A stretch of 64,000 nucleotides of DNA from an uncultured Pelagibacteraceae bacterium (GTDB taxonomy: Bacteria > Pseudomonadota > Alphaproteobacteria > Pelagibacterales > Pelagibacteraceae): the NCBI GenBank assembly GCA_902537665.1, contig CACBCE010000003.1, forward strand, positions 58,630 through 122,629, read 5' to 3'. The position numbers and the translations under genes are program-made. Of this stretch, positions 50,254-61,959 are shown in pieces. The notes beneath the pieces are model-generated. The model saw only the letters and a program-made list of their open reading frames with translations. It made no database searches and was not told the DNA's origin. How positions within the stretch are numbered: position 1 is the first letter of the stretch; every line of letters starts with the position of its first letter.

Positions 50254-51522
50254 ATGAACATTCAAGAATTAAAACTTAAATCATCTGAACAATTAATTAC
50301 TCAAGCAGAGGAGCTAGGCATTGAGAATGCAAGCACACTAAGAAAGCAAGAAATTCTTTTTGCTATTTTGAAAAAGGTAGCTGAAAAAGAGGAAATTACT
50401 GGAGCTGGTGTTTTGCAATTACTCCAAGACGGATTCGGTTTCTTAAGGGCAATGGAGTCAAATTATCTTCCTGGACCTGATGATATTTATGTCAGCCCTA
50501 GTCAGATTAGAAAATTCGGTTTAAGAACTGGGGATACAGTTGAAGGTCCTGTAAGAGCACCAAAGGAAGGTGAAAGATATTTTGCTCTTTTACAAGTAAG
50601 TAAGATTAATTTTGAGGAGCCAGATAAGTCTAGGCACAAAATAGCATTTGATAACCTTACTCCCTTATATCCAGATAAACAATTAGTTATGGAAGTTGAG
50701 ATGACAAAACCTGACAAAAAGCAGGATTTAACACCAAGGTTAATAGACTTAGTAAGTCCGATAGGAAAAGGACAAAGATCAATAATTATTTCACCACCTA
50801 AGGCTGGAAAAACTATGATTTTACAAAGTATAGCTAACTCAATAGCTAAAAATTATCCAGAATGTTATCTAATAGTTTTACTTATCGACGAACGGCCAGA
50901 GGAAGTTACAGATATGCAGAGAACTGTAAAAGGCGAAGTAATAAGTTCTACTTTTGATGAACCAGCGCAAAGGCACGTAGCTGTAGCAGAGATGGTTATT
51001 GAAAAAGCTAAAAGACTAACAGAGCATAAAAAGGATGTGGTCATTTTATTAGACTCAATTACAAGATTAGGAAGGGCTTACAATGCAGTAATTCCGAGTT
51101 CTGGAAAAGTTTTAACAGGAGGTGTTGATGCTAATGCGTTGCAAAGACCAAAAAGATTTTTTGGTGCAGCTAGAAATATAGAAGAAGGTGGATCATTAAC
51201 AATTATATCTACAGCATTGATAGACACTGGTAGTCGAATGGATGAAGTAATCTTCGAAGAATTTAAAGGGACTGGTAACAGTGAAACAGTTCTTGATAGA
51301 AAAATTGCAGATAAAAGAATTTACCCAGCTATAGATATAACTAAATCTGGAACAAGAAGAGAGGAGTTACTTTTTGATAAAAACGATTTACAAAAAATGA
51401 ATGTTCTTAGACGTATTATTGCTCCAATGGGCACTATGGATGCTATCGAATTTATTAGTTCAAAATTAAAAGATACTAAAAATAATGCAGAGTTTTTTAA
51501 CTCGATGAATAGACCATCATAA
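50254..51522 (+). CDS. rho: Transcription termination factor Rho
   Basis: ORF 422 aa; [64 protein letters not shown]. Confidence 0.98.
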   Translation: MNIQELKLKSSEQLITQAEELGIENASTLRKQEILFAILKKVAEKEEITGAGVLQLLQDGFGFLRAMESNYLPGPDDIYVSPSQIRKFGLRTGDTVEGPVRAPKEGERYFALLQVSKINFEEPDKSRHKIAFDNLTPLYPDKQLVMEVEMTKPDKKQDLTPRLIDLVSPIGKGQRSIIISPPKAGKTMILQSIANSIAKNYPECYLIVLLIDERPEEVTDMQRTVKGEVISSTFDEPAQRHVAVAEMVIEKAKRLTEHKKDVVILLDSITRLGRAYNAVIPSSGKVLTGGVDANALQRPKRFFGAARNIEEGGSLTIISTALIDTGSRMDEVIFEEFKGTGNSETVLDRKIADKRIYPAIDITKSGTRREELLFDKNDLQKMNVLRRIIAPMGTMDAIEFISSKLKDTKNNAEFFNSMNRPS

Positions 51523-51564
51523 TTTCGTTTTTCTTTCTAAGTAAATTAAAGTTATAATAAATTT

Positions 51565-52896
51565 ATGACTATTTACGCTTTATCGTCTGGCCCTGGTGTG
51601 TCTGGAGTTGCAGTGATCAGAATTTCAGGTTCAGAGACCTCTAAGGTAATAAAAAAACTTACGAATAAAGAAATTCCTCAGCCAAGAATGGCAACTCTTA
51701 GAAAAATAAACAATATCAACACTTCTGAGCTAATAGATGAAGGTATTATTATATGGTTTCCAGGTCCTGAGAGCTACACAGGAGAAGATATGGCTGAGAT
51801 TCATGTCCATGGGGGCAAGGCTGTAGTATTGGCTCTTCAAAATGAAATTTCAAAAGTCGAAAATTGTAGATTAGCAGAGCCAGGTGAATTTACTAAGTTG
51901 GCTTTTCAAAATGGTAAAATAAATTTATTAAAAGCAGAGAGTATAGCTGATTTGATCTCCGCAGAAACTGAAATTCAGAGATTGCAAGCGGTAAAAATGA
52001 TGAAAGGAAAATCCTCAGAAAAATTCAGTGAGTTGAGGGAAAAACTATTAAAAATTTTGTCATTTGTCGAAGCAAAAATAGATTTCCCCGAGGAGGATTT
52101 GCCAAAAGAAAATTTAAAAAAGATAAAAGAGGATTCATCGAACGTCTTAAATGAGATTAAGAAAATTTTAAATGATCAAAAAGTTGGAGAGATAATTCGT
52201 GAAGGATTTAAAATTGCAATTGTAGGTCCAACCAATGCCGGTAAGTCTAGTCTATTAAATAATTTATCAAACAGGGAAGTTGCTATAGTCTCTGAAATTG
52301 CTGGTACCACAAGAGACGTTATTGAAACACATTTAAACATAGATGGTTATCCAGTTATAATTTCAGATACAGCAGGTATAAGAGACTCCAAGGATGAAAT
52401 TGAAAAAAAAGGAATAAAATTATCATTAAAAAAAGCTGAAAATGCTGATCTAAAACTAGTAGTGGTGGATGCTAAAAGTTCAGATTTTAAAGGATTTTTG
52501 AATGATTTATTAAAAAAAGACGCAATTCTAGTCATTAATAAATCAGATCTGTTGAAAGAAGAATTAGACCCCGAACTCTTTAAATTTAATCATGTTTTGA
52601 TTTCTCTCAAAGACAATCTAAATATAGATAAATTAATTTCTAAAATAAAAAACCATTTAGAAAATAAATTTATTTCAGAGGAAGATATCTTAATTACAAG
52701 AGAAAGGCATAGACAACATTTGCTACAGTGCGCTGAACACTTGAAAAATTTTTCAGACAAAAATGATAAAAAAGATTTTGATAAAGGTGCTGAGGATTTA
52801 AGGTTAGCCACAAGACAACTAGGTATGATTGTTGGTAAAGTTGATGTAGAGGAGATATTAGGTAGTATTTTCAATGATTTTTGCATTGGAAAATAA
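51565..52896 (+). CDS. mnmE: tRNA modification GTPase MnmE
   Basis: ORF 443 aa; SGVAVIRISG, GPTNAGKSSLLNNL, DTAGIRD, C-terminal FCIGK. Confidence 0.97.
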   Translation: MTIYALSSGPGVSGVAVIRISGSETSKVIKKLTNKEIPQPRMATLRKINNINTSELIDEGIIIWFPGPESYTGEDMAEIHVHGGKAVVLALQNEISKVENCRLAEPGEFTKLAFQNGKINLLKAESIADLISAETEIQRLQAVKMMKGKSSEKFSELREKLLKILSFVEAKIDFPEEDLPKENLKKIKEDSSNVLNEIKKILNDQKVGEIIREGFKIAIVGPTNAGKSSLLNNLSNREVAIVSEIAGTTRDVIETHLNIDGYPVIISDTAGIRDSKDEIEKKGIKLSLKKAENADLKLVVVDAKSSDFKGFLNDLLKKDAILVINKSDLLKEELDPELFKFNHVLISLKDNLNIDKLISKIKNHLENKFISEEDILITRERHRQHLLQCAEHLKNFSDKNDKKDFDKGAEDLRLATRQLGMIVGKVDVEEILGSIFNDFCIGK

Positions 52897-53011
52897 TAGC
52901 AGTTTTCTCTGTTTTTCGATCATTTTTGTCGATTTTCGCTGGTAAATAAGACTTTTTTTAAAATAAAAACAGAAATCTTGTAAATATCATAATCGAATAT
53001 AAATTTAGTTC

Positions 53012-54883
53012 ATGAAAAAAGATTTGCGATTTGATGTAGTTGTTATTGGAGGCGGTCATGCTGGTTGTGAAGCTGCAGCGGCCTCAGCAAGACTGGGAGT
53101 AGATACAGCTTTATTCACGCATAACAAAAATACAATTGGGGAAATGTCATGTAATCCAGCTATTGGAGGCTTAGGTAAAGGACATTTGGTTAGAGAAATA
53201 GATGCTTTAGATGGTGTTATGGGAGAAGTTGCTGACAAGTCAGGAATTCAATTCAGATTATTAAATAGAAGTAGAGGACCAGCGGTAAGAGGACCACGAA
53301 CTCAATCTGATAGATCATTATATCGTAAATATATGCAAGAAAAACTTGTAAACTACTGTAATTTAAGCATTTTTTCTGATCCTGTAGTAAAGTTTATTTT
53401 TGAAAATAACCGAATAAGTGCATTTATCACACTTAAAGGTAATAAAGTGAGTTGTAACAAGTTAATCTTAACAACAGGCACTTTTTTAAATGGTTTGATA
53501 CATATAGGTGATGAAAGAACTCCTGCTGGACGATTTAATGAAAAACCGAGCACAGGCTTAAGTGAACAGTTAGAAAAGTATAATTTCAAAATTGGAAGAT
53601 TAAAAACAGGGACACCTCCTAGATTAGACTCTAGAACAATTAATTTTGAAAACTTGGAAAAACAGTTTGCCGATGAAGATCCATATTTTTTTTCTTTTCT
53701 AACCAAAAAAAATTTAAACAAACAAGTGTCTTGTTCCATGACTTATACTAACGAGAGAGTTCATAAAATAATTGAAAAGAATTTATCTAAAAGTGCAATG
53801 TATTCCGGAAGCATACAAGGTGTTGGTCCTAGATATTGTCCCTCTATTGAGGACAAAATAGTAAAATTCGCTGATAAGACAAGACATCAAATATTTTTAG
53901 AGCCTGAGGGTCTAAATGATTATACTATCTATCCAAATGGTATATCTACATCTCTACCTGAGGTTGTGCAACATGAAATACTCAACAATATCAGTGGTTT
54001 GGAGAATGTAAAAGTAATTAGACCGGGATATGCTATTGAATATGATTATATTGATCCTAGAGAGCTCTTTTTAACACTAGAGACAAAAAAAATAAAAAAT
54101 CTTTATCTCGCTGGTCAAATTAATGGAACTACAGGTTATGAGGAAGCAGCTGCTCAAGGCCTTATAGCAGGAATTAATGCTGCTCTATCTTTAAAGAATA
54201 TGGAGCCTTTTATTTTAGATAGATCAGATGCTTATATTGGCGTTATGATAGATGATTTAGTTACCAAAGGCGTTGCGGAGCCTTATAGAATGTTTACATC
54301 TCGAGCAGAATATAGATTAAGTCTTAGGTCAGATAATGCAGACTTAAGGCTTACCCATAAAGGAATTAAAATTGGCTTAGTAGCAGAAACTAGAAAACTA
54401 CTCTTTGAGGACAAATTCAACAAATTAAGCAAAATATCTCTCCAAATGTCTAATTTAAACATTTCACCCTCTAAGGCAGATAAATTTGGAATAAAAATAG
54501 CAAAAGACGGTGTTTTTAGATCAGCAGAGGAAATTCTTACACAAAAAAGTGTTGATATGACAAAAATAAGGAATATTTGGCCTGAAATCACTGATTATGG
54601 GAATGAAATTGATGAGCAGATTGAGATTAACTCTCATTATAGGGGTTATTTAAAGAAGCAAAAGGCCGATATCTTAGCTTTTAAACGAGATGAGAATTTA
54701 ACAATACCAGATAATATTGATTATGACCAATTTTCAGGCCTTTCTAATGAAGTAAAAGCTAAATTTAAAGAAATAAGGCCTAAAACTATGGGTCAGGCCT
54801 TAAGAATCGATGGAATAACTCCAGCAGCTGTATATATTTTGTTGTCACACGTCAAAAGAAAGTCTATTAAGCATATAGCTTAA
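53012..54883 (+). CDS. mnmG: tRNA uridine-5-carboxymethylaminomethyl modification enzyme MnmG
   Basis: ORF 623 aa; [57 protein letters not shown]. Confidence 0.98.
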   Translation: MKKDLRFDVVVIGGGHAGCEAAAASARLGVDTALFTHNKNTIGEMSCNPAIGGLGKGHLVREIDALDGVMGEVADKSGIQFRLLNRSRGPAVRGPRTQSDRSLYRKYMQEKLVNYCNLSIFSDPVVKFIFENNRISAFITLKGNKVSCNKLILTTGTFLNGLIHIGDERTPAGRFNEKPSTGLSEQLEKYNFKIGRLKTGTPPRLDSRTINFENLEKQFADEDPYFFSFLTKKNLNKQVSCSMTYTNERVHKIIEKNLSKSAMYSGSIQGVGPRYCPSIEDKIVKFADKTRHQIFLEPEGLNDYTIYPNGISTSLPEVVQHEILNNISGLENVKVIRPGYAIEYDYIDPRELFLTLETKKIKNLYLAGQINGTTGYEEAAAQGLIAGINAALSLKNMEPFILDRSDAYIGVMIDDLVTKGVAEPYRMFTSRAEYRLSLRSDNADLRLTHKGIKIGLVAETRKLLFEDKFNKLSKISLQMSNLNISPSKADKFGIKIAKDGVFRSAEEILTQKSVDMTKIRNIWPEITDYGNEIDEQIEINSHYRGYLKKQKADILAFKRDENLTIPDNIDYDQFSGLSNEVKAKFKEIRPKTMGQALRIDGITPAAVYILLSHVKRKSIKHIA

Positions 54884-55530
54884 TGGATAACTTAATTTTA
54901 AATTTTTATTCTAAAATTTCCAATTTGAATGTTTCACGTGAAACTTGTAATGAGCTTGAGAGCTTAATTGCGATGATACAGGAAAAAAATCGGAAAATTA
55001 ACATTATAAGTAAAAAAATGTATGAAAAAGAGGCAATAAGAGAGCGCCATATAATAGATTCAGCGCAAATAATTGATTTTGTTGATTTAAATTCCAATAC
55101 AACCTCAGATTTAGGAACGGGTGGTGGAATGCCTGGATTAATAGTGGCTATAGTGATGAAAAAAATTAAAAATGACCTTAAAGTAAACCTTTATGAAAAA
55201 AGTTACCACAAGTGCGCTTTCCTTAAAGAAGTTTCAAAAAAATTAAATTTAAATACAGAAATTATTCAGAAAGATATTTTTTCACTTAAAAACATTGAAA
55301 CAGGAACAATTATGTCCAGGGCGTTTAAGCCAATGCCTGTGATTTTAAACTTGGTTAATGAAAATTTTAAAAAATATAAAAATATTATTTTTTTTATGGG
55401 AAGTAGTGGAAGAAAAATTCTTAATGAAACACTTCAAGAATGGGATTTAAATTATGAAGAAAAAAAAAGTTTAACGAGTGATGACTCGTTTATATTAAAT
55501 ATCAAAAAAATTAAAAAAAAAGTTTCATGA
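54883..55530 (+). CDS. rsmG: 16S rRNA (guanine527-N7)-methyltransferase
   Basis: ORF 215 aa; NIISKK, RHIIDSAQI, DLGTGGGMPGLIVAI; between mnmG and parA. Confidence 0.93.
   Translation: MDNLILNFYSKISNLNVSRETCNELESLIAMIQEKNRKINIISKKMYEKEAIRERHIIDSAQIIDFVDLNSNTTSDLGTGGGMPGLIVAIVMKKIKNDLKVNLYEKSYHKCAFLKEVSKKLNLNTEIIQKDIFSLKNIETGTIMSRAFKPMPVILNLVNENFKKYKNIIFFMGSSGRKILNETLQEWDLNYEEKKSLTSDDSFILNIKKIKKKVS
54930..54945. promoter_or_regulatory. parS centromere-like site inside rsmG
   Basis: TGTTTCACGTGAAACT; 15/16 match to recalled canonical parS TGTTTCACGTGAAACA. Confidence 0.9.
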
Positions 55531-56321
55531 AAATTATTTCAATTATAAATCAAAAGGGTGGGGTTGGAAAAACAACAACTGTTATCAACTTGGCATCGGC
55601 GTTATCTCAACTTGGTAAAAAAATTTTAGTAATCGATCTAGATCCTCAAGGAAATGCTACTACAGGACTGGGATTATCTAACACCTCCCAATCTGATCAG
55701 ACAATTTATGGGATTCTCAATGGCACAATGTCAATTTCAAACGTGATCAAAAAAACAGACTTTCAAAATCTTGATTTAATATCATCCAATGTAGATTTAT
55801 CCGGATTAGAGGTGGAAACGGCTGGTGACAGCGATAGAGCCTTCATACTTAAGACTAAATTAACCTCTTATTTAAATGATTCTAGAGGATTATATGATTA
55901 TATACTTATAGACTGTCCTCCCTCTTTAAGCCTATTAACAGTAATGGCTTTAGTATCATCTAATTCATTGCTTGTGCCACTCCAAACGGAGTTTTTTGCA
56001 TTAGAGGGACTTACACAGCTAATGAAGACTATCGAGAGAATTAAAGCCAACTTAAATCCTGAATTAGAAATTCAGGGCATACTTTTAACTATGTATGATC
56101 GAAGAAATAAACTTTCATCGCAGGTCGAACAAGAAGCAAGAGACTATTTCAAAGACAAAGTTTATCAAACAGTAATACCTAGAAACGTAAGATTATCCGA
56201 AGCTCCATCGCACGGAATTCCAGTTCTGATTTATGATAAAAATTGTCCAGGAAGCAAATCCTATTATAGTTTTACAGATGAGTTTATGGCACAGGAAAAT
56301 AAAATTGGGAGTGCAGCATAA
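55527..56321 (+). CDS. parA: Chromosome-partitioning ATPase ParA
   Basis: ORF 264 aa; IINQKGGVGKTTTVINLASAL, VIDLDPQGNATTGLG. Confidence 0.97.
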   Translation: MKIISIINQKGGVGKTTTVINLASALSQLGKKILVIDLDPQGNATTGLGLSNTSQSDQTIYGILNGTMSISNVIKKTDFQNLDLISSNVDLSGLEVETAGDSDRAFILKTKLTSYLNDSRGLYDYILIDCPPSLSLLTVMALVSSNSLLVPLQTEFFALEGLTQLMKTIERIKANLNPELEIQGILLTMYDRRNKLSSQVEQEARDYFKDKVYQTVIPRNVRLSEAPSHGIPVLIYDKNCPGSKSYYSFTDEFMAQENKIGSAA

Positions 56322-57163
56322 TGAACAAAATTAAAAAAGGATTGGGTAGAGGATTATCTTCCTTAATTGGTGAAACTAAGGTTGAGGATAAAACAAATAA
56401 TCTAAGTTTGGCTGAGATAGTTCCGAACAAATATCAACCAAGAAAAAATTTTGATGAAGAAAACTTAAATGATTTGGTTAATTCAATAAAAGAACTGGGT
56501 GTTATTCAGCCAATTATAGTTAGAAGATCTAATACGAACAATTCTAAATACGAAATTATAGCTGGAGAAAGAAGATGGTTGGCGGCGCAAAAAGCAGGAC
56601 TTCATGAAATTCCTGTAGTTGTTACAGACGCTGATGATCTAAAATCTTTAGAATTCGCAATTGTTGAAAACGTTCAGCGACATGATCTAAATCCTTTAGA
56701 GGAAGCACAAGGCTATAAAAGATTGATAGATGAATTTGCATATGATCAAGATAAAGTATCAAAATTTATAGGTAAGAGTAGAAGCTATATTTCTAACTCA
56801 TTAAGGTTACTTAATTTACCAAAAGAAGTTCTTGATTTTGTAGAACAGAAAAAGATTACCGCTGGTCATGCAAAGATATTAGTTGGGTTGGATAATGCTG
56901 TTTTTTTGGCAAATAAATTTATTGAAAAAAAATTATCTGTAAGACAAGCAGAAAATTTAGTTAAAATATTTAGAAAAACTAAAAGAAATACTACAAGCAA
57001 AGTTGATTCAAATATTCGTGATTTAGAAAATTCTATATCTGAAAAAATTGGACTTAGTGTTTCTATTAAGAATAATAAAAACAATAAAGGCACTATATCA
57101 TTTTATTACAAAGAGCTTGATCAATTAAATAAGATAATCGATATAATTAAGTCTGGATACTAG
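56321..57163 (+). CDS. parB: Chromosome-partitioning protein ParB
   Basis: ORF 280 aa; KKGLGRGLSSLIGE, NKYQPRKNFDEENLNDLVNSIKELGVIQPIIVR, GERRWLAAQKAG, ENVQRHDLNPLEEAQGY. Confidence 0.97.
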   Translation: MNKIKKGLGRGLSSLIGETKVEDKTNNLSLAEIVPNKYQPRKNFDEENLNDLVNSIKELGVIQPIIVRRSNTNNSKYEIIAGERRWLAAQKAGLHEIPVVVTDADDLKSLEFAIVENVQRHDLNPLEEAQGYKRLIDEFAYDQDKVSKFIGKSRSYISNSLRLLNLPKEVLDFVEQKKITAGHAKILVGLDNAVFLANKFIEKKLSVRQAENLVKIFRKTKRNTTSKVDSNIRDLENSISEKIGLSVSIKNNKNNKGTISFYYKELDQLNKIIDIIKSGY

Positions 57164-58145
57164 TATCTTTAAACTTATCTAAAATCATATTGTTTATAAT
57201 TTGGTTAGAGACCTGAGGATTTTTTTTTATCAAACTTTCAGTATTGTTTAAATCTACAATGAACGTCTCTATATCATCTAATTCCCATATTTTTATTTGT
57301 TGTTTAATTATATCTTTATCTTTCCAAAATATTGGAGGTTTAAACGCATTAATTGTTTGATCTACATTATTGGACTCCCTTAAACTCAATCTTAATTTTC
57401 TTAGTCTTTTTAATTTATTTAGAAAAGTTCTTAAAATTAAAATATTATCTTCACTCGACGGGATATTCTCGTTTAGAATATTTAAAGTCTTTTTTTTATT
57501 TTTACATAAGCAGTTATCAACTAATTCATTGGCACTATAATTCTCACTCAAATTAGTTAGTTTATATATATCATTTAAATCAATTTTCTTTTTGTTTTTA
57601 GATAAGAGAACTATTTTTTGTAATTCATTTTTAAGATTAATCCTATCACCTTGAGCCCTTTCAATTATCAAATTTAAATTTTCCTGTGATAAATTAATTT
57701 TATTTTCGGTTAAAATCTTTTTAGCAATTGTTATTAAAGTTTGTGGACTATCTTCGTAAAAGGGAATAATTAGTGCAATCTTTTCTTTTTCAAAAAGGTT
57801 TCTAATTTTAGATTTTTTATCTAATCTTTTTGCTATCAAAACAATTTTAACATCACTAATATTATCTGAGATTATTTGCTTGATTAGGTCAACACTTTTA
57901 TCAGTAACTTCTGAAACTAAAATCAACTTTTCATTCTCAAAAAATGATTTTGAATAAATATTTTCAAATAAAAGTTGTTTATTTTCGATTATTTCTTTCT
58001 CGTTATATTTAAAAGTATTTTCTTTAGTAAATTCATTAAAGTTGGATTGAATAACATCAATCTTTTGACCCTCATTTTCTCCATAAAATAGATAAAAATT
58101 TATTTTTTCTTTATATTTACCTACCTCATAAAACTTACATATCAT
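57147..58145 (-). CDS. holA: DNA polymerase III delta subunit
   Basis: ORF 332 aa; NFYLFYGENEGQKIDVIQ, position next to lptE-leuS. Confidence 0.88.
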   Translation of the reverse strand: MICKFYEVGKYKEKINFYLFYGENEGQKIDVIQSNFNEFTKENTFKYNEKEIIENKQLLFENIYSKSFFENEKLILVSEVTDKSVDLIKQIISDNISDVKIVLIAKRLDKKSKIRNLFEKEKIALIIPFYEDSPQTLITIAKKILTENKINLSQENLNLIIERAQGDRINLKNELQKIVLLSKNKKKIDLNDIYKLTNLSENYSANELVDNCLCKNKKKTLNILNENIPSSEDNILILRTFLNKLKRLRKLRLSLRESNNVDQTINAFKPPIFWKDKDIIKQQIKIWELDDIETFIVDLNNTESLIKKNPQVSNQIINNMILDKFKDTSIQT

Positions 58146-58605
58146 TTTGAATTACACTAAAAAAAATGCCTATATCTTGTACGATTTTAAATACCATATT
58201 TTTTTCAAGCTTGTTTTTGTACTGATTTAACTCAAATTTGTTTTCCATTGAGTCATAAGTTATTTCCTCAATAAATTTCTTGTTAATTACTCTAGCATTG
58301 GTTTGATTAATCAAATCTAAATTCACCTCAATAGTGGTTTTGAAACTTGAAGGATCTCCCTTTTTATCTTTAGTTACTATTACTTCTCTTTTATTAATAT
58401 TTAAATTTATATTAAAAATATTTGAATTTTCACTTTCTTTAAATTTTTCTAAACTTTTTATAATTTCTCTACCAATTTCATTGTCACCCGAGAAACTAAT
58501 AACATTTAATTTAAAATTAATTTTTTGGTTAGTTTGATAAATCGGTGAATACCCACAAGACAATAAAAATAAAAAAATAAGAGTGTATTTTATGTTTTTG
58601 ATCAT
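58135..58605 (-). CDS. lptE: LPS-assembly lipoprotein LptE
   Basis: ORF 156 aa; lipobox LLSCGYSPIY; between leuS and holA. Confidence 0.82.
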   Translation of the reverse strand: MIKNIKYTLIFLFLLSCGYSPIYQTNQKINFKLNVISFSGDNEIGREIIKSLEKFKESENSNIFNINLNINKREVIVTKDKKGDPSSFKTTIEVNLDLINQTNARVINKKFIEEITYDSMENKFELNQYKNKLEKNMVFKIVQDIGIFFSVIQNDM

Positions 58606-61145
58606 TATTCTATAATAAAGTTTATTAGTTTATTTTCTATATATATTGTTTTTATTATTTTTTTATTATCGATATATTTCTTTATTTGATCATCATTTTT
58701 AATGTTTTCAATTAAAGATTCTTTATCTATTGATTTATTAATTTGAAAAACCTTCCTTTTTTTACCATTTATTTGAGTTACAATATTTATTATTTCCTCA
58801 TCTAAATATTTTTCATTTACAGAGGGCCATTGAAGATTTTTAACTGGTTGATTTAATTTCTCAAGACATTCATTAGAAAAATGAGGGATTATAGGATTAA
58901 TAATCTTAAGAATTTTTATGTAATTTTCAAAAAAATTACTACCCCAGTCTAACTTGTTTATTTGCTTGTTATAAAAAGTGTAAATTTTGTAAATAGAAGC
59001 TATTACTACATTAAAACCAAATCTGTCCAAATCATCAGTAATTTTCTTCATAATTTGATTTGTAAATTTTTCTAAAGCTTTATCAAATTCAGAAAATTTT
59101 TTTTTATTAGAAACTATTTTTTCATTAAGTGCCCATAATTTTTGTAAAAATTTGAACGATGCCGAGATTCCACTGTCTGACCATTGAATATCTTTTTCTG
59201 GCGGACTGTCGGACAATATAAATAACCTGACTGAGTCTGCTCCATAAATTTTTATTATTTTTTCTGGATCAACAGTATTTTTTTTAGATTTTGACATGGA
59301 TTCAGATGGACCAACGATAACTTTTTTTGATGGATCTTTATTTTGATAATAATTTTTTCCATCGTCGCTAAAAACATCTTCGGGATAAACCCAATTATTT
59401 TTATCGTCTTTATATGTTTGATGACAAACCATACCTTGGGTAAATAATCCTTCGAACGGTTCTTTAAAACTCGTTTCTTTATTATTAAGACTTATTGCTC
59501 TCATGAAAAAACGCGAGTAAAGCAGATGTAAAATTGCATGTTCAACACCACCAATGTATTGATCCACTGGCATCCAATAATCTATATCTTCAATATCAAA
59601 AGCTTTATTTGTATTTTTTGCTGAACAGAATCTTAAATAATACCAAGAAGAGTCTACAAAAGTATCTAAAGTATCTGTTTCTCTTTTACATTTTTTTCCA
59701 TCAATTACAATTTCCTTCCATTCTGTTTGGGAGTCTAATGGATTACCATTAGTATTAAGTTCAATAGACTCTGGAAGTGTAACAGGTAAATTTTTTTCTG
59801 GTATTTTGACAACATTATTATTTGCATCATAAGCTATTGGAATTGGACAACCCCAATATCTCTGTCTGGATATTCCCCAGTCCTTTAATCTATAATTCGT
59901 TTTTTTCTTTCCTAATTTTTTTTCCTCTAAAATTTTAATTGTTTCATTAATTGAATTTTGTGGAGCTGATAGACCATTTAAAAATTTAGAATTAATTATA
60001 ACTCCTGCACCTGCAAATGCTTCTTTCTGAACTTGATAATCGTCAGACTCATTATCAGGCTTTACTACCGTTTTTATTTGAAGATTATATTTTTTTGCAA
60101 AGTCAAAATCTCTTTGATCATGTGCTGGACAACCAAAAACAGCCCCAAATCCATAATCCATCAGTACAAAATTAGCAAAGTAGACCGGCACTTTTGACTC
60201 ATTATCTAAGGGATTGATAGCCTTTAGTTCAGTTTTAAAACCTATTTTCGTAGCCTGAGCGATTGATTCTTCAGTAGTTCCTGTTTTTGAACATTCTTTT
60301 TTAAATTTTATAAAATCATTATTTTTTTCATAATATTTTGAGCAAGGATGGTCTACTGATAATGCTAAAAAAGAAAATCCAAACAATGTATCTGGTCTTG
60401 TAGTGTAACATTTGATGGATTTTATATCTTCCGAACCCTCTATTTTAAAGTCTATCTCGCACCCAAAAGATTTCCCTATCCAATTTTTTTGCATTGTTTT
60501 TACTTTATCTGGCCATTGATTTAGCTTGTTAAGATCATTCAAAAGATCTTCAGAGAAATAAGAAATTTTAAAAAACCATTGATTCAATTTTTTTCTTTCA
60601 ACAGCTGCTCCTGATCTCCAGCCTTTACCGTCGATAACTTGTTCATTTGCTAGAACTGTTTTATCAACTGGATCCCAATTAACGTAACTTTCTTTTCGAT
60701 AGACAAGACCCTTATCATAGAGATCTAAAAAAATTTTTTGTTGATGTTTATAATATTCAGGCGAACAGGTTGAAATTTCTCTATCCCAATCTATTGAAAG
60801 ACCAAGCATTTTTAGTTGAGATTTCATTACATCAATATTTTTTTCAGTCCAATCTTTTGGGTTTAAGTTATTTTGTCTAGCAGCGTTTTCTGCTGGCATA
60901 CCAAAGGAGTCCCATCCCATTGGATGTAGCACATTAAATCCTTTAAGAGTTTTAAATCGTGAAAGAACATCACCAATTGTATAATTTCTAACATGACCCA
61001 TGTGAATTTTCCCTGATGGATAAGGAAACATCTCTAAACAATAAAATTTTTTTTTATTTTTATTTATTTCAGACTTAAAGATTTTTTCTTTATCCCAGAA
61101 ATCTTGCCATTTACTTTCCGCTAACTTAAAATTATATCTTTCCAC
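58605..61145 (-). CDS. leuS: Leucyl-tRNA synthetase
   Basis: ORF 846 aa; [54 protein letters not shown]. Confidence 0.98.
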   Translation of the reverse strand: MERYNFKLAESKWQDFWDKEKIFKSEINKNKKKFYCLEMFPYPSGKIHMGHVRNYTIGDVLSRFKTLKGFNVLHPMGWDSFGMPAENAARQNNLNPKDWTEKNIDVMKSQLKMLGLSIDWDREISTCSPEYYKHQQKIFLDLYDKGLVYRKESYVNWDPVDKTVLANEQVIDGKGWRSGAAVERKKLNQWFFKISYFSEDLLNDLNKLNQWPDKVKTMQKNWIGKSFGCEIDFKIEGSEDIKSIKCYTTRPDTLFGFSFLALSVDHPCSKYYEKNNDFIKFKKECSKTGTTEESIAQATKIGFKTELKAINPLDNESKVPVYFANFVLMDYGFGAVFGCPAHDQRDFDFAKKYNLQIKTVVKPDNESDDYQVQKEAFAGAGVIINSKFLNGLSAPQNSINETIKILEEKKLGKKKTNYRLKDWGISRQRYWGCPIPIAYDANNNVVKIPEKNLPVTLPESIELNTNGNPLDSQTEWKEIVIDGKKCKRETDTLDTFVDSSWYYLRFCSAKNTNKAFDIEDIDYWMPVDQYIGGVEHAILHLLYSRFFMRAISLNNKETSFKEPFEGLFTQGMVCHQTYKDDKNNWVYPEDVFSDDGKNYYQNKDPSKKVIVGPSESMSKSKKNTVDPEKIIKIYGADSVRLFILSDSPPEKDIQWSDSGISASFKFLQKLWALNEKIVSNKKKFSEFDKALEKFTNQIMKKITDDLDRFGFNVVIASIYKIYTFYNKQINKLDWGSNFFENYIKILKIINPIIPHFSNECLEKLNQPVKNLQWPSVNEKYLDEEIINIVTQINGKKRKVFQINKSIDKESLIENIKNDDQIKKYIDNKKIIKTIYIENKLINFIIE

Positions 61146-61156
61146 AATTTTTTGGA

Positions 61157-61744
61157 TTATTTTTTTGGTCTTCTATTTTTGCTAGCATCACCTATTTCGT
61201 AAGGATTTTCTTTTTTATATTTCTCAATTTTTTGCTTTTGATATTTTGTAGCTTTTTTTAGTATATTTAGATTTAGGTCAGCAACGAGGTCTGTATTATT
61301 TTTGCTAATTGAACAATTGGTTAAATTTTCTGAACATTTTTTAAAAAACACATTTATGTCTAATGCATCAGATCTAATTTCGTTAGTCAGAAATCTTATT
61401 GAAATTTTAACAGACTCATTTGGTGTATTATTTTCACTATACCAATCGGTAACAACAATTCCTCCACTGTAGTTCGCAGATACTAAAGGCATAAAATCTA
61501 AAGTGTCTAATGTAGCTCTCCAAAGTGGATTGGAGCTAGCAAAATCGTAGGTGTTACCTTTTTTCATTTGGTTCATGAGTCTAAACCCTTTTCCCTCCTC
61601 CATATTTTTCTTTACTCTGTCTCTAACATTAATAGGGACATCTTTTTCTGCATTTACTTTTTTGTATTTAAATGGCCCACAAGCACTTTGAGGTAACAGG
61701 ACCAAAACTGTTAGAAGAGTAATTATTAGGCGTTTTGAAAACAT
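61157..61744 (-). CDS. DUF3576-family lipoprotein-like protein
   Basis: Signal/lipobox [42 protein letters not shown]; start trimmed from 61774. Confidence 0.87.
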   Translation of the reverse strand: MFSKRLIITLLTVLVLLPQSACGPFKYKKVNAEKDVPINVRDRVKKNMEEGKGFRLMNQMKKGNTYDFASSNPLWRATLDTLDFMPLVSANYSGGIVVTDWYSENNTPNESVKISIRFLTNEIRSDALDINVFFKKCSENLTNCSISKNNTDLVADLNLNILKKATKYQKQKIEKYKKENPYEIGDASKNRRPKK

Positions 61745-61959
61745 GATATTTACTAAAATGATTGTTTTTAGCACAATTTATTATGTTTCAAATTAGAATA
61801 TCTTTGTATTAAAATTATCAAGCAAATATGAGAAAAAAGTGATGTAAAAATGCAACACTATTATAAATTATAGTTAAATTTCTTAGAATTTAATAAGAAA
61901 CTGTTTAATTTTTGCTAAAACAGCCCTGTTTATAATTAATTATAAAAAGGAGTAAATTT

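Noticed and set aside
52897-53011. mnmE-mnmG gap with repeated tttttcgat-like words as a possible regulatory RNA
   Set aside because: No convincing hairpin or known riboswitch core; short low-complexity similarity only.
53056-53238. Short antisense ORFs inside mnmG and many other genes in the track (e.g. 1338-1529, 8232-8414, 29102-29518, 41729-42019, 52590-52886, 54283-54591)
   Set aside because: They lie wholly within strongly recognised genes on the opposite strand, show no family signatures, and are expected by-products of AT-rich coding DNA.
61775-61959. Sigma70-type promoter upstream of the porin (TATAAT at about 61930)
   Set aside because: A TATAAT is present but no convincing -35 at 16-18 bp spacing, so not called as a feature.
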